In this document: positions 1 through 13,200 of the stretch, piece after piece
Numbering within the stretch: position 1 is the first letter of the stretch
Layout: each line of letters begins with the position of its first letter
Origin: Pleurostoma richardsiae
Lineage: Eukaryota; Ascomycota; Sordariomycetes; Calosphaeriales; Pleurostomataceae
Assembly: GCA_030052745.1 (NCBI GenBank)
Contig: JANBVO010000001.1
Location: 1,550,001 to 1,614,000, forward strand
Direction: 5' to 3'
Length of the DNA stretch: 64,000 nucleotides
Notes under the pieces: model-generated
Told to the model about the DNA's origin: nothing
The model's database searches: none
What the model saw: only the letters and a program-made list of their open reading frames with translations
Translations under genes and position numbers: made by a program

Positions 1-2192
1 GTCCCTTTTCCATGAACTCGAGCATGTCGTCAAGCTTGATCTGGTAGGTCCCGAGGACTTGGTCACCGGCAATGTCACGGTCATCTTTGACGACAACGCC
101 TAGTTTGGCGTTCTTACGGTCCGTAATGAGGATCTCCTTCGAGCCGTTATCCCAAATGGGATTATTCGTTCGCTTGAGTTTCTTTGTCGTGTGGATCTCC
201 TTACCGTTGAGAAGAAGAACAGCATACGGGTTGAGCAGGCCGACGAGACTCTTCGTACCGTCGAGATCCTTGGCTTGCTCGACCGTGAATCTAACGATAC
301 CGGTGTTGGTCTCTGGCGGCGGTTCCTCCTTGCTATCTTCCGTCTTCGTTGGCTCCAAGACAGGAAAGAAACGGATATCACACGAGAGTGCGCCACGGGC
401 CTTTCCAGCCGACATCACTTCCAGGCGTTCGTTCTCGAACTCGTGGACCTCCTCCAAGGTTTCCAGAGTGAAAGAGGCTGTGCCAAGCTCCTTGTCCTTC
501 CTGAAGTCATTGTAGTCGAAGACCTGGATATCCAACGAGTCATTGAAAGACGTGACAATGATATAGTGCGTCTCATTCCATCTCGGGTTGGGCGTATCCT
601 TCACAATCTTTGTCTGAGCTAGCGGCGCCCTTTTATTTAGGGTCACCACAGCATAGGGGTCGGGGTTGCCAGAGAAGTTATCCGGATTCTTCAGACCTTG
701 AGCCCCATGAAGGGTGATAGCAACCACGCCGATGGCTTGGTCGACTGGGGAACCTGCCAACATCTTTGCGACCTCGATAGGGAATACATTTGGAGCATAC
801 ATCATCGGAGCCAGGTTGCCATGGATCTGCTCCAGAATGAAGCTCTCGAGTCCAGGAATAAAGTTGATATCGAAGCCGAACGTCTCGCCGCCGAGAGGCT
901 TGCAAACGTAGTCGATGCTCGGTCTGTCGAGGAAGCAGATTTCGACCTTCTCAATGTGGGGGAAAGGAATCTGAAGCTTCATCTTGACGCGCATAATGCC
1001 CGAGAACTGCATATCTTCAACGATCACGTCGAGGCCCTTGCTGATCATTGCCTTTCCGAGGCGGATCTCGAGGACAACTTTGGGGTTGACCTTGCTCTTG
1101 ATTTGGCGGGCAGTCATATCGGCGGTATCGTTGGGAGTGAAGCTAAATTTCCAATCCATGATGACGAGATCATCCTCGGCTTTAGGGTACGTCTTGACGT
1201 GCTCCATACGCGGTGGTTTCGACCCCAGAGTAAAGGTCTTCAGCTTTAGACTGTCTAGAAAGGCGGGGGTCGCCGAGCTCAGGACCTGGTCGACGGAGTT
1301 GATGACTGTCTGCGCGAGAACCGGCTGGTAAATGGGCCAGAACTTGACCAAGAAAGAATTGATCCATTCCAAGGACTCCGTGTCAGTTTCAAGTCTCCGC
1401 AAGGACATCTCACGATTTAGGTCATCGCGGAAGTTCCGCCGGACTCGTCGAAGAGAGGTTCGGTAGTAGGTCGCACAGACAGCCATGATAATGAAGATCC
1501 AGCCCAGGCCGCCGCCCAAGATGGCCACGAGCCATGAGGAAATGCAGGCGAAGACTATGACCCCGGCATTATAATACCAATCTAGTATCCAAAAATATCA
1601 GCAATTGCATGTCGTTGTAGCATCCGTGAACGGCCTACCTCCATAGAACTTGTCGGGGAGTTGTCCCTCCAGCCAGGTCGTGTGGTCCAGCAAGCTCTCG
1701 CCCTCCTGGACAGGCTCTGTAGGCCAACCAAATCTCGGCGACCAGCCTGTCTTGTCACCGAATGGCTCGTCATCCGCGGCAGTATCTTTGATGGGCTTGC
1801 CTTCCGCATCCTTGGCTAAAGCTATCGCACCAGCTGTGGACGGGGCAGGGAGGTCGTAAATGGGTTTGCTGCCGTCATCGATATCCGTGATAAGCTCGAC
1901 GCCTTTGGGTCTCTTAGAGTGGAAGCCGGGAGGGAGAGCCTGGAGATGGTCAGTAGACAGCCCAGACCTGGACGTGTCTGCTGTACGTGGGCGAACTCAC
2001 AGCTCTTGCTTGAGCTCTCTTCTCCTCAGGGCTGGCATCTGGATTGAAGGTGAATGCAGCGACTCCGGCGCTCTTGCTTTCCTCGACGATCTTCTTTTCA
2101 GCGTCTTCGGCTGACACTGAGCTGTTCGGGTCGCGAGATGCCTCGATGGCACCTTGCTGCTTGAGCTCGTTGGCTGCCTGTGCCGTCGACAT
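1..2192 (-). CDS. Tricalbin-like ER-plasma membrane tether (SMP + C2), 3' end outside window
   Basis: Exons 2192-2001, 1939-1639 and 1581-1 (continuing out of the window). The start is the ATG at 2192; both introns have GT..AG ends and the frame is kept. About 690 residues are visible. Residues 1-165 are a polar N-terminus; about 169-200 form a long hydrophobic hairpin-type segment beginning after DWYYNAG; about 225-420 match an SMP lipid-binding domain; then come C2-type stretches, including NPDPYAVVTLNKR followed by KDTPNPRWNE. Tricalbins anchor cortical ER to the plasma membrane and move lipids; C2 domains bind phospholipid, often with Ca2+. Family assignment is confident; which tricalbin paralogue is not decided. 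The C-terminal C2 domains lie beyond position 1. Confidence 0.88.
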
Positions 2193-4550
2193 CTCGCCTC
2201 GCACCCAGCTGCGGCAAGCAGCCTCGAGTCGGATGGCTCAAGTGATACGCGACCGCGGCCGAGACCAATTGATGTGGGAGGGAGGGAGCGAAACTATGCC
2301 TGAGGCGATATTATGTGTCGCGCGCTCTCAGAAGCCACAAATGGAACCAATGCAGCTAGCTTGGGGAGCGTAGCACAGCCGACCGGAGTGAGGAGGTGGG
2401 AGCGGAAGGGGGAAGAGAGATGGCGTAAAAGAGTGAATGAAGGTGTGGCTGAAGCGGTGTCCGTATATGAATTCAATGTGTGGGATACAGGTGAAGGAAA
2501 ATGACGGGGAAAAGCAGGAAAAATGGAGGTTGGCTGTGAAGCTTGCGTGTGCGTCCGGATGCGAGGCAAGGCAAGGCACGCAAAGGCAGCTCACAGTAAC
2601 ACAGAGCTGGCTCGGACTGGCAGTCGCTTGGCCGCGCTACGTCAGTCCACCTGAGGTCTGAGGTACGTACTCTCGTCAGGGTAGCACAGCTGGTGTCCCA
2701 AGGTGCCTTAGCTTCCCTTGCGAGATCCCTGTGCTGCTGGCCTTTTGCTCGCTAGAGACGGCCGGGGGCGGGGCATTTAAGCTCGACAGGGATTATGGCT
2801 GCAAGGATGCACAGCGCGACAACAAGGAAAATGTCATTCGAAATATCTTGTCTTGAGCCATTTCCTGCTTCCAGTGCTGCAAATGTTGCATGACTTTCTC
2901 TTTTTTTATCTTCTCGTGTCCCGCCGCCACGCGTAGTCCTCGCGACATCCACTCTACCGTCTCCTCGTGCAACCAGGCCCCGATGAACGAAGGGAAGGCC
3001 GTCCTACTAATACCAGCGTCTATCCAACTCGGTCTCCCGTCAAGCGGAGGAGGGACACTGTGGAGAAAGCGCACACCAAGCTACGTTTTGGTGTCGGTTG
3101 CGTACCCTCAAACTCAGCCGGAAACGTCGACCGGCATGCCTCCCCCTCCCACCAGCCACCTGGGAACTGCATCGTGCTGCGCCGCTACATCATCTCAAGC
3201 AAACCAAGATTCGACTTCGGACCCTGCGATAGTGGTGGAGTGGAGGCCAGCAGGGTCTTCGACGGGGAGGCCGCCCTCTGATTACCGTCGAATCGGAACT
3301 ATTGGGCCGACCCCTGCAGCCATCTGGCACCAACTGAAGGGTACTGGGACTTCGGAGGGTTGCGCGATAACAGATCTGGCCCGGGACTCGGGTTCGATCG
3401 TCATTTCGCGGTTCCTGTCTCCCCGATCGTCTCTCGATGATGACGAGTTTCAAAGCCTGCTCTAACGTCCGCTGGGCAACGATACGCCGTTCTTGTGAAA
3501 CCGGCAGCTTGGCCGCACCGGTGCTTCCTCCGGGCCTGTGTCAGAGGACCGCATTGTTGCGTGCGCCGGTTCGGGTATCCAGTTCGATCCACTCACCTAG
3601 TTTCTGTCCCGCCACATGCCGATGGCGTGTCAGCCTCTTGTGAGCTCCTCGCTAACCTACGCTACTAACTGTAGTGTATGTGATTCTTGCAGCTCGGCGA
3701 TACCAAGATCAGCGTCTTGGGTCTCCGTTATCCGGCAGTAATCACAGCAAAACCGCAGGGCCTAAGAAAACAACGCAAGTTCTCCACGTTCAGCTCGGGT
3801 GTCGGCGCTTGTCTTACGTTTGCCTCTCCTGGTTTGACTGCCGACTGTTACTGCGTAGACTTTTGGCAGCGAGATATGTGGCGCGTGGACACGACCTTCT
3901 GGGAACCGTGGTGATTGGCCGAGATGTAAACTCAGTATCCTTGAAAGACATATTTTACATGGAACGGGAATGTGCTCGAGCACATTAAACCTCTCAATAT
4001 ATCGTCCAGGTTGTCTTGTCCATGGATCTGCACTCCGAAAAGGCAAGCTTAACGTGCGGAGATCAGCACTTCGGATCCGGGCTTCATCAGGTGAAGTTGT
4101 AGTCTCTATACCCCGGTGACATTGCCCTCTCCTCAACGTGATCCTGTGCGCCTTGTAGTGCCAGTATCTCACATGAAGAATTGGAGACCGTGAAGATGAA
4201 AAGTCGCCTGAGCCGTTGAATAGATCAACGGCTACCACACAAGCGGAAGTACACATGCACTAACAGATTTGGCGCGCTCCTCCCACTACGAATGCTGTTT
4301 CCAAAGGTATCGCCCCGTGGCCGCTTTCTCCAGCGAAAGCACCTTCCAGAGGGCGCTGGCCGATTTGAAACGAGCCTGGCCCCACCGAGATGATATACAA
4401 CCAATCATAGAAGTACAGCCCGACGCCACACATTTGTCAGCCTCGCGCCACATCTATATTTCTTCTGGTCAACCTTCAAGATACTGGCAGAAGACAGACA
4501 ACGACATCGCCAAAACAATCATCTAGGGACCTGACAAAAAGAACAGCAAG
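2193..4550. other. Intergenic region between divergent tricalbin and U2AF genes
   Basis: This 2.36 kb holds the promoters of two divergent genes. Open frames exist (the longest is 191 codons at 2890-3465, +) but I recognise no family in any of them. The one clear signal is an intron-like element at 3640-3692, listed separately. No tRNA, repeat or transposon could be supported. Confidence 0.5.
3640..3692 (+). other. Orphan spliceosomal intron-like element
   Basis: The 53-nt segment begins GTGAGC, carries the ideal branch sequence TACTAAC at 3663-3669 and ends TTCTTGCAG, the layout of the verified introns in this window. No flanking frame gives a protein I recognise, although frames are open for some distance on both sides. 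It could be a 5'-UTR intron of the U2AF gene starting at 4551, an intron of a noncoding transcript, or part of an unrecognised small gene. Confidence 0.4.
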
Positions 4551-5252
4551 ATGGCTAACTATCTCGCATCAATCTTTGGAACCGAGCAGGAGTAAGTTTG
4601 CACGACATCCCCCTCTCACTGTCCCATTTCTTTGCTGAGGCACGCAGCTAACGTTTCCCGCAGCAAGGTCAACTGCTCCTTCTACTACAAGATCGGCGCC
4701 TGCCGGCACGGCGACCGCTGCAGCCGCAAGCACGTCAAGCCCTCGTACTCGCAGACGATCCTGATGCCGAACCTGTACCAGAACCCGGCCTTCGACCCCA
4801 AGGGCCGCATGAACGCCTCGCAGCTGCAGAACCACTTCGACGCCTTCTACGAGGACGTCTGGTGCGAGCTGTGCAAGTACGGCGAGCTCGAGGAGCTCGT
4901 CGTCTGCGACAACAACAACGACCACCTCATCGGCAACGTCTACGCCCGCTTCAAGTACGAGGACTCCGCCCAGCGCGCCTGCGACGAGCTCAACTCCCGC
5001 TGGTACGCCGGCCGCCCCATCTACTGCGAGCTCAGCCCCGTCACCGACTTCCGCGAGGCCTGCTGCCGCCTTAACTCCGGCGAGGGGTGCGTCCGCGGCG
5101 GGTTCTGCAACTTCATACACCGCAAGAACCCCTCCGAGGAGCTCGACAGGGAGCTCACTCTGTCCACCAAGAAGTGGCTCAAGATGCGCGGCCGCGACGA
5201 GAGGAGCCCTACGAGATCGCCCAGCCCCGAGCCTACGAGGCGGAGATATTGA
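4551..5252 (+). CDS. U2AF small subunit (U2AF35/U2AF23), 3' splice-site recognition factor
   Basis: Exons 4551-4591 and 4664-5252 give 209 residues, close to the fission yeast U2AF23 size. The first coding exon is only 41 nt. The order is: first CCCH zinc finger (CSFYYKIGAC..HGDRC..KH, about residues 18-37), a central U2AF-homology RRM with the long first helix (YEDVWCELCKYGELEEL), a second CCCH finger (CCRLNSGEGC..GFC..H) and a short arginine/serine-rich tail ending TRRRY. The protein reads the AG of the intron 3' end as a heterodimer with the large subunit. The RS tail is much shorter than in animals, as usual in fungi. Confidence 0.97.
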
Positions 5253-5824
5253 GCGATATGCATTTTTTCGGTGCTAAGGGGACAAGGTTCCTTTTGCAGA
5301 CCATGACCTGCTTGGCTCGTCGTATGAGGCTGGGAGGATGAGCACTTTTCCGTGTGACACGATAAAAGGGTTGAGGATATCCAGGGTTGGAATCTTGGTT
5401 CAGGGCGTTGGAGGCGTCATCTGCGCGTGTTTCTGCATGCTCAGCATACATGTGACGATAACTGGGGTTCTTTTTTCCGTCTTAGGGCTACCTCAAAATA
5501 CAAAGCTGTTATTGAACCAGCAGCGTTGAGCTGCATAATACGTGTTCTCCTAGGGTTGAAAATGAGAGTGGTGATGCTTGCGCAGTCAATATGCTGTGAG
5601 TACCAGTCCCATGGAGAACATCCCAATATCTACGAAGGTATCGTTTCTAGGTAATAAGTGTTCGTCATTACCACCGCGTCCGGCTCGCATTTTCCTTCCC
5701 CCTCCCCTTGAACCAGGTGTCAGCCTGACACTCAACCCCGAGCTGGAGAGCCGATTCCCAAACGGAGCCAAGAAATGAAAAGAAACAGGATATCTACCCA
5801 GTTGCATGCAGCATACGTATCTTT
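5253..5824. other. Convergent 3' intergenic region
   Basis: A 572-base region lies between the stop codons of the U2AF and Osh genes and should hold both 3' UTRs. I see no gene, repeat or RNA in it. Confidence 0.5.
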
Positions 5825-7827
5825 CTACTCCTGCGCATCAACGAACTCGTCATGGGATGATTCAGTGTCCGATCTCCTAACGCCGGGCAAGTTCTTCTTT
5901 ATGTCATCATGAAAGTCCAGTAGCGGTCCGTTGGGAGCCGGATGACCGGTCTCCTTGAGCATCGACGAGATTTCGCCCGTGCTCTCAGTCTTCCGGGGCT
6001 CCGGCTTGCTGACAGTGGCCGGCGTGTCGTGCTGCCCAAAATCGATCAGATCGTCTTCTTGCTGAGCGGGTGGCTCCTCGTGAGAAGACGACATCGGCCG
6101 ACGACCACTGGTTCCGGAGAGAGACGATCCCCGAGGAGGGATGACGTTTCGCGGATCGGGTTTCTGGCCCTTCACAATCGGGTATATCGCCAGTATCTGC
6201 TCTACCTGCTTCTCCGGGGTGTCGCTGTCGCTGGTATCGCGTCAGCAAGACACTTGTGAGGTAGGTATCCAGGATCATCATACATATGCGCGTTTATGAT
6301 CCATTCCAGATCTTCTTCGCCTTCGTCGATGCCGCCCGGGCCCCCTTTCACTCTCCTAAATAGTCTGGGATGCCACTCAATGCCCTCCTGTGCTCGCTTG
6401 GCAGCTTCTTCTCGCTGCATGTCTTCGACCTTGGTCTTTTCGTCTGTTGCGAGTTCGTGATTGCGTTCTTTCACCGCTTGCGCTGTCTTTTGCCATAACC
6501 TCTGAGACTCTCTCTCCTCCTGCTCCTCAATCGGTCTGACAAGGGGGCGTGTAGGCTTAGAGCGCAGCCCATTGAAGAACATCTCCTTCTTACCGGTCTG
6601 CTTTCCGTCAGGATGGCGAAGATCGATATGTCCCTTCTGGAGGCTGGCTTACCTTGATGTTCTTGAGATACATCTCCTCGCTCCAGAGCCCAGAGAGCTC
6701 ATAGAGTGTCTCGCCCGTCCGCTCGTTCTTGATTGTACCTCCAATAGCATTGTAGGTGCCTCCAACCCACCCCTTGGTCTTGAACTCTATATCGGCCACG
6801 AGGCCTAACTCGGGGCACCGCACAAAGCTGTGGTCTCCGAGCTCATATTTCATCTTCCCGAACAGAATGCCTCGCGCATACATATTTGGCTGCGTAATTA
6901 TACTGGGAGCGTGTCAGCCGGTTGGAGCTTAGCCAGGTGCAAAGGGAAAGCTCACTATCGTTCTCCCTTGTGAGGGTCCTTTCCCTTGTTAAGCACTGTC
7001 AGAATGGCAGTACCCTCCATAAGACTGGCTGCAGAGTTGCCCAGGAACCTGCTCCGCGGTTTCAGGGTTCCATCAATCCTTATATTATGGTTGGGTATCA
7101 TGTAGAAGTAGCTCGACTTTGGTGGATGGTGGGAAGTTTGCTCGGAGATGTAGAAGGCGCGGGTGTTGTCTGGCAAGTCCCAGTAGCAGGTGAATATCTC
7201 GCCGAGAATGGGGTTGAGCGGCTTCTTGACCCCTTGGGGGCGGATATGCCAGCCACTGAGTGAAAACTTGACGACAGCTACAAATCTCTCGAGCGGGTCT
7301 TCAATCTTAGGTATCGGTAGGAGCATCTCAGGGTGACACATGGAGCTTGAACTAATCAGCTACCGTATTCAAAACTCAGGAGAGCTTGCCATGACGAACT
7401 TGGTTATGCGTTCCAACATACTCCGGGGTTCAAGGATGAAGGTCGGGAGGACAACGCGGCTGAGATCGGCGCCGGGACGCAGTTGGGAGATGATGTGCAT
7501 GAGCACTACAGCATCAGTTAGAGGGAAATGTTGCAGACTGTTTTACACATTGCATGGACGAACCATTGCCCTGTTCGGGTTCGACAACGGTCTCATCTTC
7601 GTGATCTCGGCTCTCGTCGACGGAGGATCGGCTGCCTAGGATACGGGTGGACGGGGTCAGCTCAGCATGGAACAGTTTCCGCAGAGCTTAGCTTGCCCAC
7701 AAGCTCCGGGCCCAGCAAAAGCTGGCGAGGGAAAGGGCATGGCCGGAGAGGCCACGAGCGAGAGCGGCGAAGACGTACTTGCTGTTGAAGTCGCCCTGCG
7801 GCGTGCGCCGGATACCAAGCCCATCAT
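5825..7827 (-). CDS. Oxysterol-binding-protein homologue, Osh6/Osh7 type
   Basis: Seven exons on the minus strand: 7827-7779, 7635-7564, 7505-7400, 7345-6956, 6902-6653, 6597-6284 and 6230-5825. The ORP core starts with [14 protein letters not shown] (lid region), then [13 protein letters not shown] and the fingerprint EQTSHHPP that grips the phosphoinositide headgroup. Osh6/7 exchange phosphatidylserine for PI4P between ER and plasma membrane. There is no PH domain or ankyrin repeat, which fits the short Osh class. An acidic, Ser-rich tail of about 130 residues follows the core and ends DEFVDAQE. Two introns use the less common donor GTTCGT (7399 and 7563). The first exon and start at 7827 are the least certain part; a start further upstream cannot be ruled out. 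Confidence 0.88.
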
Positions 7828-10281
7828 TCTGGGAGCCCCGCTGAACGCCGCCGGCTTGGCGGTGCGGTATGTCTAATCTTTCTGTGTCCGGCAGGTGACA
7901 GCAGCGATGGGGACGCTGCATACACGGGGATCTGGGGAACTGGGGGAGGAAGCAGAGACGTGCGTCTCTCGAATTTGCGGTCTGGGCAACTGGCAGATAA
8001 GGTAGAAAGTGTAGGGCAGTGGATCCTGATGAGGAAGTTTTGATGGCTGCCGCCTTACCTTACGTAGGTAGGGCAGGTTGGCGAGGCGTGGAGGGGAATG
8101 ATGCGTCGGCCTGTAGGTGCGTATAAGAACCCGAGCGAGTCGGAAGGAGGGGAGCCCGACGGTCTTCCCAACAGCAGCAGCACAAGCACCCACGGCGGGG
8201 CAGCTTCTGGCGCCGAGGCGAGCAGGGAATGACGTTTTTGACCACCCCTCCGCAGTGAATGAACGCCACAGCAAGCACACAGTACGGGGTACGGCCAATC
8301 ACAACGGCCGGTCTTGAATCAGAGAGCACCAAGTGAAGAGAGTGTGTGTCCCTTGATGATAGTCATTCATCACGGGGTTGAATCATTACTGGTTTCCTAC
8401 TGTTGATTCCGCCGCAGCGTAACTCTTAATACCCCTCAGTAGAGACAAGCACAGAAAGAGAGAGAAACGCTTCTCAACATTTGCAGACCCCGCATCTCAA
8501 GTGAGAGCCGGGGTCGGAGCTGCCCTATGCGGATTATGCTGAAGCGACAGAAAAATCGGCGTAAAGCTAGACCAGGCCATCAGGGTAACGAGAGAACAGC
8601 GGCGGACAGCCGTATCCTCGTATAATCGTATTGGGTGCCTGAGTGCGAGCGGACCGTCTACCAGACTTGGTATCTCTACCAGAGACAGGGAACCCATCAT
8701 GATTCGAGGGTCTCGCAGCTGTTGTCTGTTGTGCAACAACCCCGCCAGCCGTCAACGACGCCTGTGCTGCAACCTGAAGTGACAGCTGACGTCGTCGACT
8801 GCCCTGGCCAAACAACCCCTCGCGGGCGGGGGGCAATATAAGACCCCCAAACAGGTGGTATCTTACCTAAGATTCTTAGCTGAACTCAAGAGGATCGTAG
8901 GGTACCAGGTGGAGTGTGGAGTGTAAGCCTGATATCGGACGTGCAATTGCCATTGATAAGATGTCTCAGAGCCTTGTCGCTCTTCAAAGGCCTTTGCGTG
9001 CAATCGATCGACTACTCGAGAAAGGCGATTGACCTTGAGCATGGAATTGTACTCCGGAGAACATCATGGGGAACTGAGGCTCTGGTGTTGGAGAATTGGC
9101 TTCCACGCGAAATGAAACGTCGCCAACAACCGTGGGAGAAGATCGACAAGAATGTTGCTGTTGCTTTTCGGTTCTTGACGGAAGAGGAACAGTAACGGCT
9201 CACTATCGTCAGATTACGGATTGCTTCTTTAGCAGCCAGGCCCCCAATCCAGGTAGGATGGAAAGCTAACTTGAAGGATTCCCGGGGGGGATTTACTTTA
9301 TAGGGAAGAGATAAGGATGGTCCTGAATTCCACTGAAGATTATTACCCGCAACACCAGAGGCTACCTAGACAACTGTGCATGTACTCCCTGATCCAGGTT
9401 GGCTGACGAACACACTAGCCCTCCAGGGCACGCACTGCATACCACCGGAGATAGCTTCAACTGCTCTTGTCAGCCAGCTGGTATGGACAGATCGATCTAG
9501 ACTGGCATCGAGGAAAGCATTACGCACAGAGGAGCGCTCCCCGCAAGGCATGGAGCAGAAACATGAAAGGGTTCCTGTCTGCCCTGTGCCCATTTGTTAG
9601 CGTGGACTCGTGGTGGGGTAGGGATTCAAGGGAGGGGCCGACTCTGGAGTGTGGGCGACCCTGAAACGCGCGACGCCATCCGTGACCGCTGATGAAGTGG
9701 CATCAGCCTCGCCGGATCTCGTACCGCTCCTGAGGAAAAGAAGGCCCAGGTACGGGACGTTTCCTGCGCATGGCCCGCTAACACGAGGACCAAGAGATGT
9801 ACTCGTTTCCTCAAGTAGTCAATTTGAAGTTGGAGTTCTAGCTCCTCGGCCCGCTGCTTCCAAAGATGGTCTTTCGGCTTTCCCTATAAAGCTCTCGTAC
9901 CTCTTCCAGCCTAGCGTGTGCCCTGAATTTCGCCCGTCTCAGTTAGGTGCGGGTGCCTGTGTCTAAAGATAGGGCGGCTCCTCCACACTGGTACAGGGAG
10001 AGCACCCAGAACTTACGTAGCTACCTCCGGGTACCTGACTCTTATCGCCCGTTACTGCCCTCACATGCTTGTGCGTTCAGCCCACCAAGCGACAACCGCC
10101 TCCCTGATCTACAGAGTAATTAATTCACTTCGTCGTGTGCAGGCATGCGACTCGACTTTCCCGCCTCCCTTTCCCCCTTCTTCACTTGACCGAGTTTCCA
10201 CTTCACCACGCTTCTGCCCGGTGCCTGTCAACCCCATGACGACGACGGCCGTGCCTGTTGATTGTGCACCTGGCCGCCAGC
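7828..10281. other. Intergenic region between divergent genes
   Basis: This 2.45 kb lies between the Osh gene and the large orphan gene. Open frames of up to about 140 codons (for example 7873-8298, - and 8914-9195, +) show no family and no consistent splice structure. I see no repeat, tRNA or transposon. Confidence 0.45.
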
Positions 10282-13200
10282 ATGGAGAACGATCCGCCCT
10301 CCTCGAAACGGGGCCGCCTCATGGGCAAGCTGTTCGGCCGAGACAAGAAAGCTCCCATTGAGGAGCCGTCAGGGACCGCAGACCTCAACGACTTCTTTCG
10401 AGGCTCCTCCGACCGGCTGCAGGTCGCACACGCCGCTCCCCCCATGCTGGCTAAGCTCGACACCTCGAGCGCCCCGCGATATCCCAATGCCCACGATATT
10501 GGCGGCAACGACCAGTCCCGGCAGAGCCTCTCTCTGCGTCAACGGCCACACACGACACGGGCTAGGAAAGGCCTGGTGGTGCGCTTCGTGGAAACCTTCC
10601 CTGATATCATTGGCGAGGGCGGAGATGAGTGCGAGATGCCCACAGTGGAGATCGCCAGGCGGAAGAGGGCTCAGAGGGCTCAGCCCAAGCCTCAACCACC
10701 TCCCGCTCAGATACCCGTTCAGATACCGGAACAGGGTCCGCCATATCCAGATGGGCAGCAGGACGAATTCGTGCCCACGCCGATTAAGCGAACCCAAACC
10801 GGCTATTCGTCCATCTACGACCCTTCGGAACCCTCTGAAGGTCCCCCCCCGGTGCCCGTTGTCCCGGCTGGCAATCCTGTGCCCTCCAAGTTTCTCGACA
10901 GCCCCGTGGTATCGAATGATGAGCAGAGAAGATCATTCATTGAGATCCACCAAGCTGAGATGAGGGAAGCTGAGGGAATGGCATTCGCTAAAGCGGTCCG
11001 AACCACCGACGACGGCCCTGAACAGCAGCCTGAGGAGACCAGCAACGCACCACCAGAGACGCCAATCGAACCCCCCGTCTCTCCGTCCACAACTCGACAG
11101 CTTGAGTCCCCTGAAACTCCTTCCAAGCATTCTAGTGTTGAGGAGAGCCCATCCTCGCAATACTCTACAGCATCCCCGGCAGCCCAGCGCTGGGCTGCCG
11201 TAAGGCAGAATAGTAGACTTTCTGACCGAGACACTGCCTCACCCTCTTCGCCCACCCCTGCTAAGGCCTCCCTGAACCTGCACGATGTGGTCTTAGCTGC
11301 TGGGGATGATGCACTAGATGCCTTCCAGGCTCGCACACGCCATCTTTTTGAACTGTTCCGCCTTCATGCAGAGACTGTGCAGCCATTACTATCCTCTGCA
11401 CCTGATAACCTTGCCAGAGCTTCTCTTTGGTGGTTTCTCAAAGGAAGAATGGCCTTGGAATCCGTCATCCGTGGACGACCATCCAGTCCCCAAGACCAGC
11501 AACAGCCAGAGATGGCCAGGCAACAAGCATATGCTGATTTGGCTAAGGCTCTGTGGCTGTGTGAAGAAGTGATCCCTGATATTCTAACCATCAGAATGAG
11601 CCCAGTTGATACAGAAGTCCAGGAAGTGCGGCAGACACTTACGTCGGCGCTTCGAAAATTGACGCTGTCAATGAAGCGGAACGGCTTCCTTCCTCCAGAG
11701 GAGGCTTTTCTACCACAGACCATCGACAAGTCCGTATGGATTCAGTATCCCCACCTGAGTCAGGACGTTATATCTCTCCTTCACGGCGACTGGGGTTCCT
11801 CATTAGCAGCTCCGCAACAAACATCCGCCATGCGCCTTCTGGAAGCGTTACCCCTAGGCGATACAACCGAGCACTTCTGCTTCGGCCGCTTCCCTGCCGA
11901 TGTGTTCCTCATGGAACAAGGCCGGGAGTCAAAACAGTTCTATATCCCTTGCTTTCTTTCTATCCTGCGCCCGGTGAAGCAGCGCAGTCTGGAAGTCCGT
12001 GTCGCCAGTCAAAACGGGGCCGTCCAGCTACGGATCCAGGAGAATAGAGATGCAGGAGCAACCTGGGAGGATGTACTATGGCGCTCTGACAAGTGCGCAC
12101 TCGAGATCAAGTTACCTAGAGGGTTCTTACTTGTTGCCCAGTGTGTGCAGCGCGACTTCAAGTTCCTCTGGAGCATGCAGGATTTCAACGCCAAAGTCCA
12201 GTCCACGCTCTATCCTCGGAAGGACGAACATATGGTGTTCCGCTCTACCCTACGGTCCTTTCAGTACTTCGACAATAATCCTCAGTCATTCGGATTCCCC
12301 ACCGAGGCAGTTAGAAATTGTGAGCTCGGCTTGTTCGAGAGAGTCTTGAAAGAGGGTGCTGCACAGGGCCCGCGACATTTCCACCGTGGCTTTCGCATCG
12401 CTGTGGTTACCGGGCCAAAAACCAAGACTCTTGGAGGGATTAACCATTCTTATCTGCCGCATACGCCAATCCAGTTTGGATTCTTGCGTGGAGACCAGGA
12501 CGATCCAGCGCTAGTCCTGAAGTTCGACGAGGGCAGATCTAACGGCGGCATGGTCATGTCCTTCAACGATGACGTCGAGCGCTTGCGGTTGCATAACCTC
12601 CTGATTGGAACCGCTCTGCACCAGGGGGAGAAGGTCTTCTCTGAGGTCCCCTTGGTGGACTTCTCCATATCTCAGAATATGTCTGATGCATGCATACCGT
12701 GCCTGAAGAAAATCCCCTGGACGCGGGCGAAAGTCATCAATGGAGAATATGGCGGCGATGTTACGCCAACGGTCTTAGCAGAGAGACTCAGAGTCATTGT
12801 GGACTCCGACAACGGCTGCATCACTGACAGGGTCAATATTGGGCCAGGGGAACTCAAGATACGCCTGAGCGTCAAGGAGAGGAACAGCCTGTTCGTACTA
12901 CGTCATCCTCAGCAGGATATGACAGTCGCGTTGCCCGAGGCACACGTCCCGAAGGAACTACCCCAGGAAATGGTCGATGCCCTTACCATCGTCAGAGCAT
13001 CGCAGACCGTGCGCAAGTACACTTTCACGAGCGTGCGGGACCTCCACGACTTCGAGTCCGCCCTGACGGGCTACAATGTTCTCTTCGACGGCATCGCTAG
13101 CACCTTCGCAATCTCGCGGCGGCGCATGGTGGTGCCGATCCACAAGAAGTGGGAGGCGGGCGCGACGCGCATCCAGGTCGTGCAGCAGGAGACCCAGACA

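Noticed and set aside
2890-3465. 191-codon plus-strand frame in the tricalbin-U2AF gap
   Set aside because: No recognisable domain or consistent splicing, and other frames are equally open nearby.
8914-9195. 93-codon plus-strand frame
   Set aside because: Overlapping frames are also partly open, no family is recognised, and there is no supporting splice structure.
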